From positions 16,728 through 80,727 of the forward strand of contig JAGBEV010000057.1 in the NCBI GenBank assembly GCA_017936785.1: a DNA stretch of 64,000 bases. Reading direction: 5' to 3'. The first letter of the stretch is position 1; each line of letters opens with the position of its first letter. Positions 8,895-17,593 of the stretch are shown here, piece by piece. The translations under genes and the position numbers were made by a program. The notes beneath the pieces are model-generated. The model was not told the origin of the DNA. It did not search any database and worked only from the letters and a program-made list of their open reading frames with translations. Source of the stretch: Lachnospiraceae bacterium. Its GTDB lineage: Bacteria; Bacillota; Clostridia; Lachnospirales; Lachnospiraceae.

Positions 8895-11480
8895 ATGATG
8901 TATGTCATGATAAATATCATACAGATCATGGGTATCGTTGTTGGGTTTCTGGCGTTGGTGGTAGTTGCAATACAAAAGCCTTCCGAAAACCAGAAAATTT
9001 TGATGATCGCATGCAGTTGTGCATTTTTGAGTATTTTGGCATATACCTTGGAGATCAATGCTAAAACCTTAGAGGCTATGGTCATGGCATTGAAATTTGG
9101 ATATGTAGGAAAATGCTATGTACTGCTTTTCTTTCTGATGTTTATGGCTACTTATTGCAAAGTGCCCTTTCCCAAAAAGGTATTCGGCTTTTTTCTTTTC
9201 TTTAATACGATCATTCTGGCATTGATCTTAAGTTGTGAAAAACATTCTCTTTATTACAGAAATCTCCATATTACATATGGCGGACTATTCCCACGCCTGG
9301 CATTTGATAAGGGAATATGTTATTGGATGTTTATGGCTGTTATGCTTTTTTTAATGGGATGGTATCTCGTAATTTCCCTGATGGAATTGCACAAGCGGGA
9401 GGGAATTGAGAGAAAGCGGCTGATTTTGCTGTCCTTAGCGGGAATTATCCCTTCTATTATGCTGGCGGTTTATCTGACAGGAATCTTAAATGTTTTTGAT
9501 CTGGTTCCCCTGGGAATAGAAATATCCTGTACTTTATTGACATTTAATGTGGTAAAATACGGACTTTTGGATACTTTGCAGCTGGCAAAAGAAAAGGTGA
9601 TCGAAAGTACCAAGGAAGGTCTGGTCATAGTAGATCCCAACAATAATCTGCTCTATGCCAATAAGGTCGCAAGACATCTTTTTCCGGATATTGACGATAT
9701 CAAAAAAAGGGGCGATCAGATAAAGGAGATTTTTGGAGAAAACCACAGGGAAGCTATTTTTGAAATGAACGGAAGGAATTATGAAATCCGTGTTTCCCGG
9801 ATCACAGATGATTCTTATCTGGAAACGGTAAAGGGATATCTGGCATGGATTTTTGATATGACCTTTATTAACCGGTATACGGAAGAAATGATAAAACTGC
9901 GGCAGGAAGCGGAAAAAGCAAATCTGGCAAAATCTTCTTTTCTTGCCCATATGTCTCATGAGATCAGAACGCCCATGAATGCCATTATCGGTTTTTCTGA
10001 TTTATGTCTGAAGGAAAGACCTGAAGGGGAAATTGGAGAATATGTGAAAAATATACGGACTTCTGCAGGAACATTGATGAATCTGATCAACGAAGTCCTG
10101 GATATATCCAAAATCGAATCAGGCAAAATGGATCTTGCAGAGATCGATTACAGCATCAAAGAAGTAATGGATGAAACAATTTCCCTTATCAGTCCTTCCA
10201 TAAATGAAAAGAAACTGACTTTCCGTTATCTGCTGGGAGATCAGATGCCCTCCATACTCCGGGGTGACCGGATGAGAGTGAGAGAGATCATTATCAACCT
10301 TTTGTCCAATGCCGTAAAATATACGGAAGAAGGAACCATCTTATTTAAGATCAAGGAAGTGGAACGCAAAGGGGAACGGATTCTTCTGGAGATTATTGTA
10401 AAGGATACGGGTATTGGAATCCGGCAGGAAGATAAGGAAAGAATTTTTAATAAATTTGAGCAGTATGATATTTATAGAAATTATTCCGTAGAAGGAACCG
10501 GACTGGGACTGGCTATTGTAAAAAGCCTGACTGACCTGATGGATGGAAGTGTGGAGGTAGAGAGTACCTATGGGGAAGGAAGTACTTTCAGAGCCAGAAT
10601 ATGGCAGCAAATAGGCGATTCAACACCTATTGGCGAGTGCCGCGGCACAAACCGGGATCTGGAAAAAATGGAGAACACCCCTATCAATGTCCAATTTCCC
10701 AATACAGCAGTTTTGGTGGTAGATGATAATAAAGTGAATTTAAAGGTTGCATACGGTTTGTTGAAATTGTATGGAATAGAAGCACATTTGGCACAATCGG
10801 GTTTAGAGTGTCTGAAGGAAGCCGGGAACAGAGTTTATGATATGGTATTTATGGACCAGATGATGCCGGAAATGGATGGAGTAGAGACTTTACATTGTTT
10901 AAGGAATGAAGTGGAAGGTTACGGAAAAGTTCCTGTTATTGTATTAACGGCAAATGCGCTGGTAGGTGTAAAAGAAGAAATGTTGGCGGCGGGCTTTGAT
11001 GATTTTATGGGAAAACCTATGGAGCTGACAGAATTGGAGAGGATTCTGTATCGTTTTGCAGGAGACAAGAGTGTAGGCGTAACCGGTCATGACATGAATC
11101 CTCATGGACAGGAAAATGCGGAAAAATATAAGATCCTGTTACAAGAAGGAATCGAGGCGGAAAGGGGAGAAGCATTTTGCGGGGGTGCAGAGGGATATAG
11201 GGAGATTTTGAAAACCTTCGCAGAAAATGGTTCTTTTCAAAAAAAAGATTTATGTGATGCACTAAAACAGCATGATCTTAAACAGTATGAAATATTAGTA
11301 CATGGATTAAAAAGCTCTGCTGCTGCCATTGGTGCCCATATGTTATCTCAATTGGCAAGAGACCATGAAGAGGCGGCAAGAGAAGAGGATCTGGATTTTA
11401 TAAAAGAGCATTTTGAACAATTGCAGGAGGTTTACAGGAAAACCCTGGAAGCAATACGGGGGTATTTGGAGTCTGTTTAG
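8895..11480 (+). CDS. Hybrid sensor histidine kinase/response regulator with 7TM input and Hpt domain
   Basis: Membrane-bound hybrid kinase, 861 aa. Order: about seven membrane helices (residues 1-225, 7TM-type input), a PAS-like segment (GLVIVDPNNNLLYANK, near 245), HisKA with phospho-acceptor His 355 in MSHEIRTPMNAI, an HATPase domain (DTGIGI, GTGLGLAIVKSL), a receiver domain with phospho-acceptor Asp 654 in FMDQMMPEMDG, and a C-terminal Hpt domain with His 803 (VHGLKSSAAAIGA). It therefore holds a full phosphorelay but has no output domain; a separate regulator would be needed. The ligand is unknown. Start at 8895 follows AGGAGGGG by 8 bases. Confidence 0.9.
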   Translation: MMYVMINIIQIMGIVVGFLALVVVAIQKPSENQKILMIACSCAFLSILAYTLEINAKTLEAMVMALKFGYVGKCYVLLFFLMFMATYCKVPFPKKVFGFFLFFNTIILALILSCEKHSLYYRNLHITYGGLFPRLAFDKGICYWMFMAVMLFLMGWYLVISLMELHKREGIERKRLILLSLAGIIPSIMLAVYLTGILNVFDLVPLGIEISCTLLTFNVVKYGLLDTLQLAKEKVIESTKEGLVIVDPNNNLLYANKVARHLFPDIDDIKKRGDQIKEIFGENHREAIFEMNGRNYEIRVSRITDDSYLETVKGYLAWIFDMTFINRYTEEMIKLRQEAEKANLAKSSFLAHMSHEIRTPMNAIIGFSDLCLKERPEGEIGEYVKNIRTSAGTLMNLINEVLDISKIESGKMDLAEIDYSIKEVMDETISLISPSINEKKLTFRYLLGDQMPSILRGDRMRVREIIINLLSNAVKYTEEGTILFKIKEVERKGERILLEIIVKDTGIGIRQEDKERIFNKFEQYDIYRNYSVEGTGLGLAIVKSLTDLMDGSVEVESTYGEGSTFRARIWQQIGDSTPIGECRGTNRDLEKMENTPINVQFPNTAVLVVDDNKVNLKVAYGLLKLYGIEAHLAQSGLECLKEAGNRVYDMVFMDQMMPEMDGVETLHCLRNEVEGYGKVPVIVLTANALVGVKEEMLAAGFDDFMGKPMELTELERILYRFAGDKSVGVTGHDMNPHGQENAEKYKILLQEGIEAERGEAFCGGAEGYREILKTFAENGSFQKKDLCDALKQHDLKQYEILVHGLKSSAAAIGAHMLSQLARDHEEAAREEDLDFIKEHFEQLQEVYRKTLEAIRGYLESV

Positions 11481-11510
11481 AAAAAGATTTTATTTATTTG
11501 TTGAAAATGA

Positions 11511-11538
11511 TTGTATATTTTGTGGGTTATGGTAGAAT
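11511..11538 (+). promoter_or_regulatory. Candidate sigma-A promoter
   Basis: TTGTAT (11511-11516), 16-base spacer, TAGAAT (11533-11538), just after the kinase stop and before the zinc-ribbon protein gene. Confidence 0.55.
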
Positions 11539-11618
11539 CAAGATAATGTTAGAACAAGTTTCTACAGATGCAGCTTTTAGTTAAGTTTTGGCAGGACCAA
11601 AGAGAAGGAGAAGGAGAG

Positions 11619-12011
11619 ATGAAGTGCTTAGCATGCGGTAAAGACAGTGTGGGGGAATTGTGTAATGCGTGCATTCGCTCCGAAGAAGTGAAATATTCTA
11701 AGGACTGGGTGTATAAGGAAGGCCTTTTGATGAAAAAGACAGAGGATTTTAAGGTGGTCATATCTACCATGCGTGTTAGTGGGAAGTTCGCCATTTGTGA
11801 CAATACTTCAGGTATGAACGCACGTCTGGATAGTGCATCACACTACATCAAAAATGTAAAAGGGATAGTTTCAGCTACTTATAATAAAAAAGAATGTATA
11901 GCAATTGCCATAGAGAATTCGGCAACGGGCATGAAGAGATTTCTTCTTATGCCGATGTTTGATGGCAATAAAGCCGATCTGGAAGCGGCTATTAAAGCCT
12001 GTCAGGGCTGA
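11619..12011 (+). CDS. Hypothetical protein with N-terminal zinc ribbon
   Basis: Soluble 130-aa protein. The first 17 residues hold two cysteine pairs, CLAC and CNAC, a short zinc-ribbon knuckle; the rest is a PH-like or beta-rich domain without recognised motifs. The start at 11619 is set by a purine-rich GAAGGAGAAGGAG site; the longer frame from 11568 would begin inside the leader. It has its own promoter and terminator, so it is monocistronic. No function can be assigned. Confidence 0.75.
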   Translation: MKCLACGKDSVGELCNACIRSEEVKYSKDWVYKEGLLMKKTEDFKVVISTMRVSGKFAICDNTSGMNARLDSASHYIKNVKGIVSATYNKKECIAIAIENSATGMKRFLLMPMFDGNKADLEAAIKACQG

Positions 12012-12031
12012 TCAGTAAATGTGTTATGGGG

Positions 12032-12075
12032 AAAAGGGGCTGTTGTATTTAGAAATCGAATACAACAGCCTTTTA
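12032..12075 (+). terminator. Rho-independent terminator
   Basis: GGCTGTTGTATT (12038-12049) pairs perfectly with AATACAACAGCC (12059-12070), flanked by A run and T run. Confidence 0.9.
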
Positions 12076-12097
12076 ATATGGGCGTTATCTCGTTTTT

Positions 12098-12126
12098 TTG
12101 CATAATTCTCATATTAAAGCTATAAT
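12098..12126 (+). promoter_or_regulatory. Near-consensus sigma-A promoter
   Basis: TTGCAT (12098-12103), exactly 17 bases, TATAAT (12121-12126); drives the glycosyltransferase-PlsY-like pair. Confidence 0.8.
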
Positions 12127-12161
12127 AATGAAAAGTATGTTTGGAAAAAGGAGCATTTCCC

Positions 12162-13307
12162 ATGAAAGCATTGATTTTATCCTGTAATACAGGAGGAGGG
12201 CACAATTCTGCCGGACTGGCAATGAAAGAGCGCATTGAGGCAGAAGGCGGAGAGGCATATTTTTTTGATTATCTGACCTTAGCAGGAAGAAAGGTATCAC
12301 GGATTGTAGGGAATGGCTATGTTAATCTGGTACAGAAGACACCTGTGCTGTTTGGGCTGGTTTACCGGCTGGGTGCTATAGTAAGCAGAATAACCAAACG
12401 TTCACCGGTCTACTATATCAATGGAATGATGGCAAAATATTTGAATAAGTTTTTGGAGATCAATGATTTTGATGTTATCATTATGCCCCATTTATATCCG
12501 GCGGAGACCATTACCTATATGAAGAGAAAGGAAATGCCCCTGCCCCTTACAATTGCCATCGGAACGGATTATACCTGTATTCCTTTTTGGAGTGAGACAG
12601 AATGTGATTATTATATGATTCCCCATGAGGAACTGACAGATGAGTTTATTTCGGGAAAAATCACAAAGGATCAGTTATATTCTTCCGGAATTCCCGTATC
12701 CATGAGATATACGGAGAATATTGACAAAGAGGATGCAAAAAAGGAATTGTACCGGGAACTGGATTTATCAAAGGCGGATAAAGAGAGGCTGCTGTTGGTA
12801 ATCGGAGGAAGCATGGGAGCAGGAAATCTAAAGGTGCTGACCCGGGTCATTTATTTGCTGAAAAAGCGAAAAGACAGGATCATTGTCATCTGCGGAAGTA
12901 ATGAGAGAATGAAAAGACGGCTGGAACATATTTTCCGAAAAAGGGAAAGTGTAACTATTTTAGGAAAAACTGATGAAATGCCTTTGTTTATGAAAGCGGC
13001 AGATGTGATCTACACAAAGCCCGGCGGATTGACATCTACGGAAGCTGCGGTTGCAGGAAGTGCGCTGGTTCTTACGACACCGATTCCCGGTTGTGAAACA
13101 AAAAACCGCCGCTTTTTTGGCAGACATGGGATGTGTGTCAGCGGAAGGAATCCTTATGCACAGGCAGCAGCCGGTTTACGTATATTGAACAATCATGAAA
13201 AGATTGATCAAATGATATACAATCAGCACAATGCCATACCTCAGGATGCGTCCTTGAGAATTTATCAGTTTATAGAGGCAAAACTGAGGGAAAGGAATGA
13301 TATATAA
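12162..13307 (+). CDS. MGDG-synthase-like glycosyltransferase (UgtP/GT28-type)
   Basis: Glycosyltransferase of the monogalactosyldiacylglycerol synthase/UgtP group, 381 aa. Relatives transfer a sugar from a nucleotide sugar to diacylglycerol at the membrane. The N-terminal glycine loop CNTGGGHNSA, an acceptor-side MGDG_synth region, and the C-terminal donor-binding segment YTKPGGLTSTEA are clear. Start at 12162 has AAAAAGGAG 8 bases upstream. Its last base overlaps the start of a PlsY-like acyltransferase gene, which points to membrane lipid synthesis. The sugar used cannot be read from sequence. Confidence 0.85.
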   Translation: MKALILSCNTGGGHNSAGLAMKERIEAEGGEAYFFDYLTLAGRKVSRIVGNGYVNLVQKTPVLFGLVYRLGAIVSRITKRSPVYYINGMMAKYLNKFLEINDFDVIIMPHLYPAETITYMKRKEMPLPLTIAIGTDYTCIPFWSETECDYYMIPHEELTDEFISGKITKDQLYSSGIPVSMRYTENIDKEDAKKELYRELDLSKADKERLLLVIGGSMGAGNLKVLTRVIYLLKKRKDRIIVICGSNERMKRRLEHIFRKRESVTILGKTDEMPLFMKAADVIYTKPGGLTSTEAAVAGSALVLTTPIPGCETKNRRFFGRHGMCVSGRNPYAQAAAGLRILNNHEKIDQMIYNQHNAIPQDASLRIYQFIEAKLRERNDI

Positions 13308-13927
13308 TGCAAAAAGCAGGCATGATCATTTTGGGGTATTTCCTGGGAAGCATTCTTTTTGGGGAGATCTTTTTGAAATCTATAAAAAAGAAGGATATAA
13401 GAGAAGCGGGGAAGGATGGAAACCCCGGTACATTCAATGCTTTTGCTGCAGGAGGAATGGTTTGCGGTATCTTAACTCTGCTCTGTGATATGGGAAAGGG
13501 AATACTGCCTGTGGCGCTGTATCTGAAATGTAATGGAAGACAGACAGGTGACTGGATGCTGACATTAGTAATGGCAGCTCCGGTGCTGGGTCATGCCTTT
13601 CCGGTCTATAAGGGATTTAAAGGCGGAGGAAAAGCAATTGCCGTTAGCTTTGGCTCACTATTGGGATTTTTTCCCGATCTGGTTCCCGCATTGATTCCGG
13701 CAGCATTTTATTTGATTTTTTCAGCATTCCGCATCCAGCCCCATGGAAAAAGAAGCATTCTGGCTTATGCCTGTACGATGATACTGTCTTTGGTTTTGGT
13801 CAAAGATCTGGTGGTAAGATTTGGCATGATGCTGATCAGCGTTATAGTGATTTCAAAACATCTGCCAGAGCTGTGGGAAAACTTTACAGAAGTTTTTTGT
13901 AAAACAAAATCCGACAGAAAAAATTAA
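13307..13927 (+). CDS. PlsY-like glycerol-3-phosphate acyltransferase
   Basis: Polytopic membrane protein, 206 aa, of the PlsY family that moves an acyl group from acyl-phosphate to glycerol-3-phosphate. The three family motifs are present: GNPGTFNAF, DMGKGILPV, and GHAFPVYKGFKGGGKAI. The ATG overlaps the stop of the glycosyltransferase by one base (TAATG), so the two are coupled. It may be a second, divergent copy alongside a housekeeping plsY elsewhere, dedicated to the glycolipid cassette; that part is inference. Confidence 0.85.
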   Translation: MQKAGMIILGYFLGSILFGEIFLKSIKKKDIREAGKDGNPGTFNAFAAGGMVCGILTLLCDMGKGILPVALYLKCNGRQTGDWMLTLVMAAPVLGHAFPVYKGFKGGGKAIAVSFGSLLGFFPDLVPALIPAAFYLIFSAFRIQPHGKRSILAYACTMILSLVLVKDLVVRFGMMLISVIVISKHLPELWENFTEVFCKTKSDRKN

Positions 13928-14006
13928 GGTATAAAATGCCTTCATTTACAAATAATACTATCACGAAATAAGTGACAGAATGTTTGATAGATGGAGGAAT
14001 TTTAAT

Positions 14007-14552
14007 ATGAAAGCCACAGGTATAGTCAGAAGAATTGATGATCTGGGACGTATTGTTATCCCAAAAGAAATCAGAAGGACATTACGCATCAGGGAAAGTG
14101 ATCCCCTGGAAATTTTTACCGGAAGAGAAGGAGAAATTGTTTTAAAAAAGTATTCCCCTATAGGAGAAATGAGTTCCTTTGCAAAACAATATGCAGAAAG
14201 CCTTGCCCAGGTTTCCGGCAAAGTTGCCCTGATTGCTGACAGGGATCAGTTTATTGCAACAGCAGGAGGCGGAAAAGCCTTTAATGGCAAGGGGTTAAGC
14301 CGCCATCTGGAAGATGCGCTGGAGAGAAGAGAAACGATTTTAGCAGGTAAGGGAGAAAAACAGTTTTTGGAAATCGCATCGGAAATAAAGGATGCTTATG
14401 AACAGGAAATGATTGCTCCCATTATCTGTGAAGGCGATGTGATCGGTGCCGTTATTTTACTGGAGACGGAAGATAAGAGCAAAATGGGTGAAGTGGAAAA
14501 GAAATTGGCACAATCTGCTGCGGCTTTTCTGGGAAGGCAGATGGAGCAGTAA
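14007..14552 (+). CDS. spoVT: Stage V sporulation regulator SpoVT
   Basis: SpoVT, 181 aa, near the usual 178. It is a forespore AbrB-family regulator that tunes sigma-G genes and spore coat/germination traits. The N-terminal AbrB swapped-hairpin domain reads MKATGIVRRIDDLGRIVIPKEIRR and the C-terminal half is the GAF-like domain of SpoVT. Start at 14007 has GGAGG 9 bases upstream; the earlier ATG at 13980 lacks a site. Strong terminator follows. (N-terminal quotation shortened families aside, the DLGRIVIPKE core is diagnostic.). Confidence 0.93.
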   Translation: MKATGIVRRIDDLGRIVIPKEIRRTLRIRESDPLEIFTGREGEIVLKKYSPIGEMSSFAKQYAESLAQVSGKVALIADRDQFIATAGGGKAFNGKGLSRHLEDALERRETILAGKGEKQFLEIASEIKDAYEQEMIAPIICEGDVIGAVILLETEDKSKMGEVEKKLAQSAAAFLGRQMEQ

Positions 14553-14572
14553 TAAAATATGAAAAAAACGTG

Positions 14573-14603
14573 AAAAATGGAGTGGGATACTCCATTTTTT
14601 TCT
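14573..14603 (+). terminator. Rho-independent terminator after spoVT
   Basis: AAAAATGGAGT pairs with ACTCCATTTTT around GGGAT, followed by Ts. Confidence 0.9.
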
Positions 14604-14651
14604 ATTTTATGATACCATTATAGCAATGGATAAAAATAAATGGTGGCTGAT

Positions 14652-17492
14652 ATGAAAAATTGTATGATGAAAACAACCTTGAGGGAAATAAAAAGCAGTT
14701 TTGGAAGATATATGGCGATTATGGCGATCGTAGCCCTGGGCGTAGGGTTTTTTGCAGGTCTGAGAGTTACCACACCTGTAATGGTCAGGGCAGGAGATCA
14801 GTATACAGAGGAAAATGCTTTATATGATTATCGGTTATTAAATACGCTGGGATTTGAGGAAGAGGACGTTGATGCCTTTATAAAGGATGAAAAGGTGGCG
14901 GCGGCAGAAGGCAGCATCAATGAAGATTTTATTTGCGGAACGGAAACCGGAGAAGCTTATGTAATAAAGGCGCATTCCCTGACACAGAATATCAATCGTG
15001 TGGTTTTAAGGGAAGGACGTCTGCCGGAATCGGATGATGAATGTGTACTGGATAACCGTGCAAGAGATCTGGCAGGACTGACAGAGTTAAAGCCGGGGGA
15101 TAAGATTTCTCTGGATGAAAGCAATGATGAAGATACTTTTGATGCTTTTACATATGATTCTTATACTGTTGTTGGTTTTGTGGATTCACCCTATTATCTG
15201 AACTATGAAAGGGGAACATCCAGACTGGGAAGCGGTAAGGTAAGTGCTTTTATCTATATGCCCATAGGCGGCTTTACAGCAGAATACTATACGGAGATTT
15301 TTGTGACGCTCAAAGGGCATGAAGAGCTGTTTTCCGACCAATATGATCAGTTAGTTGAAGATCATGAGAATGTAATAACGGACATTTGTAAGACACAGGC
15401 AATGCGCCGTTACGATTCTATTATGGAAGAGGCTTTGGGAGAACTGGATGATGCGCAAAAGGAACTGGATGATAAAAAAGCAGAGGCGGAAGAGGAGTTA
15501 GCAGATGCCTATGACGAGCTGGTACAGGCACAGGAAGAACTGGATGATGCCAAAGCAAAATTAGATACACAGGAAAAGCAATTGAATGCGCAGGAAAATG
15601 AACTGCTTTTAATTCCGGAGGCAATGAGACCGGCGGAAGCGGTTGCTGCTGTTCAAAGTGGCAGAAATCAGATAAAGAATGCAAAAGCTGAAATGAAAGA
15701 TGCACAGCAGGAAATCGATGATGGCTGGATGGAATATGAAGATGCGCAGGCAGAATTTGATGAAGAGATTGCAGACGCCCAGGAGAAAATTGATGATGCC
15801 AGAAAAGAAGTTGATGATATAGAGGAGCCGGATAGCTTTGTGCTTACAAGGGACAGCAATATAGGTTATGTGTGTTTTGAAAATGATTCGGATATTGTGA
15901 GATCCATATCTGCCGTATTTCCTCTGTTTTTCTTTTTGGTGGCAGCTCTGGTGTGTATGACAACTATGAACCGTATGGTGGAGGAGCAGAGAACCCAGAT
16001 CGGAGTGTTAAAGGCATTAGGCTACAGTGGTGCCAGGATCATGGGGAAATATATTTTCTATGCAGGCAGTGCGGCGGTCGCAGGCGGCGTTCTGGGATTT
16101 TCTTTTGGCAGTTATCTGTTTCCCAAGGTAATCTGGTCAGTTTATGATATCATGTACGGTTTTGCGGAAGTGGAATATTTATTTGATATTCCGTTGTTCC
16201 TTATATCCATGGCAGCCGCCCTTCTTTGTTCTGTGGGAGCTACTTATTTTACATGCAGGGTAGAGCTTATGAGCACGCCTGCGGATCTGATCCGCCCCAA
16301 GGCTCCTAAAGGAGGAAAAAGAATCCTTCTGGAACGGATTACATTTCTCTGGAACAGACTGAAGTTTTTGCAAAAGGTATCCATACGGAACCTGTTCCGA
16401 TATAAAAAACGTTTTTTCATGATGGTCGTGGGAATCGGAGGATGTACAGCTCTTTTGGTAACAGGTTTTGGCATTAAAGACTCTATTGGAGGAACAGTAG
16501 GACAGCAATATGATCATATACAGCTCTATGATGTGCTGGCTTCTTTTGATAAAGAGCTGACAGAGGAGCAGGTAGAAACATTAAAAGAAGAGACAGAAGA
16601 GGTTTCCGATGGATTTGTCCGCATCAGAGAGGAAACAGTCAATCTGCAGACCGGTAAAGGAGATAAGGGATGCACTCTGGTGGTTCCTGAAAGTACAGAA
16701 GATCTGGGAGCATTTCTGGATCTGCATACATCTGGGGGTGAGCATATTGAGTATCCGGGAACCGGCGAAGCCGTACTCACAAGAAAGATGTCTGAGAAGT
16801 ACAATTTAAAGGTAGGAGATACGCTGACTTTCAGGGATGATGATATGAATACCTTTACCTGTACCATCAGCGGAGTCTGTGAGAACTTTGTATACAATTA
16901 TGTATATATCAACAGGGAAACTTATGAGCAGACTTTATCAGAAGAACCGGAATTTGCCCATGCATTTTTCAAAATTAAAGAAGGAATGGATCTCCATGAA
17001 GCTGCTGCTGTGATCACTGAGGCTGACCATATCAGTGGGGTAACGGTCAATCAGGACTTCAGGGATCGTTTTGACAATATGATCAAGAGCCTGAATTATA
17101 TTGTTTTGTTGGTCATTATCTGCGCAGGAGCTTTGGCATTTATCGTATTATACAACCTGACCAACATCAACATTACAGAACGAATCCGGGAAATCGCAAC
17201 CATTAAGGTTCTCGGTTTCTACCCAAATGAAACTGCTTCTTATGTATTCAAGGAAAACTTCGCCCTGACAGGAATCGGAGCTGCCGTCGGTCTTATACTG
17301 GGAATCTATCTCCACCGGTTTGTCATGTACAACATCGATATTGATGCCATAACCTTTGATGTGCACATAACTTCCATAAGTTTCCTATTAAGCTTCCTTA
17401 TTACTTTCCTGTTCACTGCCTTTGTTGATGTGGTCATGTATTTCAAACTGGACCGTATCAATATGGTAGAATCTTTGAAATCTATAGAGTAG
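14652..17492 (+). CDS. Large FtsX-type ABC transporter permease with central coiled coil
   Basis: ABC permease of the FtsX/MacB superfamily, about 946 aa. One N-terminal membrane helix (IMAIVALGVGFFAGL), a large extracytoplasmic region containing a long acidic coiled coil (roughly residues 260-400, repeats of EELDDA), then FtsX helices near 415-545, a short linker (STPADLIRPKAPKGG), a second helix-plus-extracellular half, and the last FtsX helices (about 815-930). This is the usual two-FtsX-domain plan. No ABC ATPase gene lies on either side, which is unusual. Start uncertain: ATG 14652 has GGTGG upstream; ATG 14640 is an alternative. Possible role in lipid or peptide extrusion or signal transfer, not shown. 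Confidence 0.88.
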   Translation: MKNCMMKTTLREIKSSFGRYMAIMAIVALGVGFFAGLRVTTPVMVRAGDQYTEENALYDYRLLNTLGFEEEDVDAFIKDEKVAAAEGSINEDFICGTETGEAYVIKAHSLTQNINRVVLREGRLPESDDECVLDNRARDLAGLTELKPGDKISLDESNDEDTFDAFTYDSYTVVGFVDSPYYLNYERGTSRLGSGKVSAFIYMPIGGFTAEYYTEIFVTLKGHEELFSDQYDQLVEDHENVITDICKTQAMRRYDSIMEEALGELDDAQKELDDKKAEAEEELADAYDELVQAQEELDDAKAKLDTQEKQLNAQENELLLIPEAMRPAEAVAAVQSGRNQIKNAKAEMKDAQQEIDDGWMEYEDAQAEFDEEIADAQEKIDDARKEVDDIEEPDSFVLTRDSNIGYVCFENDSDIVRSISAVFPLFFFLVAALVCMTTMNRMVEEQRTQIGVLKALGYSGARIMGKYIFYAGSAAVAGGVLGFSFGSYLFPKVIWSVYDIMYGFAEVEYLFDIPLFLISMAAALLCSVGATYFTCRVELMSTPADLIRPKAPKGGKRILLERITFLWNRLKFLQKVSIRNLFRYKKRFFMMVVGIGGCTALLVTGFGIKDSIGGTVGQQYDHIQLYDVLASFDKELTEEQVETLKEETEEVSDGFVRIREETVNLQTGKGDKGCTLVVPESTEDLGAFLDLHTSGGEHIEYPGTGEAVLTRKMSEKYNLKVGDTLTFRDDDMNTFTCTISGVCENFVYNYVYINRETYEQTLSEEPEFAHAFFKIKEGMDLHEAAAVITEADHISGVTVNQDFRDRFDNMIKSLNYIVLLVIICAGALAFIVLYNLTNINITERIREIATIKVLGFYPNETASYVFKENFALTGIGAAVGLILGIYLHRFVMYNIDIDAITFDVHITSISFLLSFLITFLFTAFVDVVMYFKLDRINMVESLKSIE

Positions 17493-17529
17493 TATGTGAT
17501 AATAAACAGAACATAGTGATTGGTATATA

Positions 17530-17580
17530 AAAAAGTTGGCACTAAGATTGGAATCTTTCCAAGCTTAGTGCCATTACGTT
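17530..17580 (-). terminator. Terminator for the pncB unit, between convergent genes
   Basis: TGGCACTAAG (17537-17546) pairs with CTTAGTGCCA (17564-17573), extended by TTGGA/TCCAA. On the minus strand a T-rich tail follows, so it mainly serves pncB and may also stop the permease transcript. Confidence 0.85.
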
Positions 17581-17593
17581 ATTTGGTATGTTG

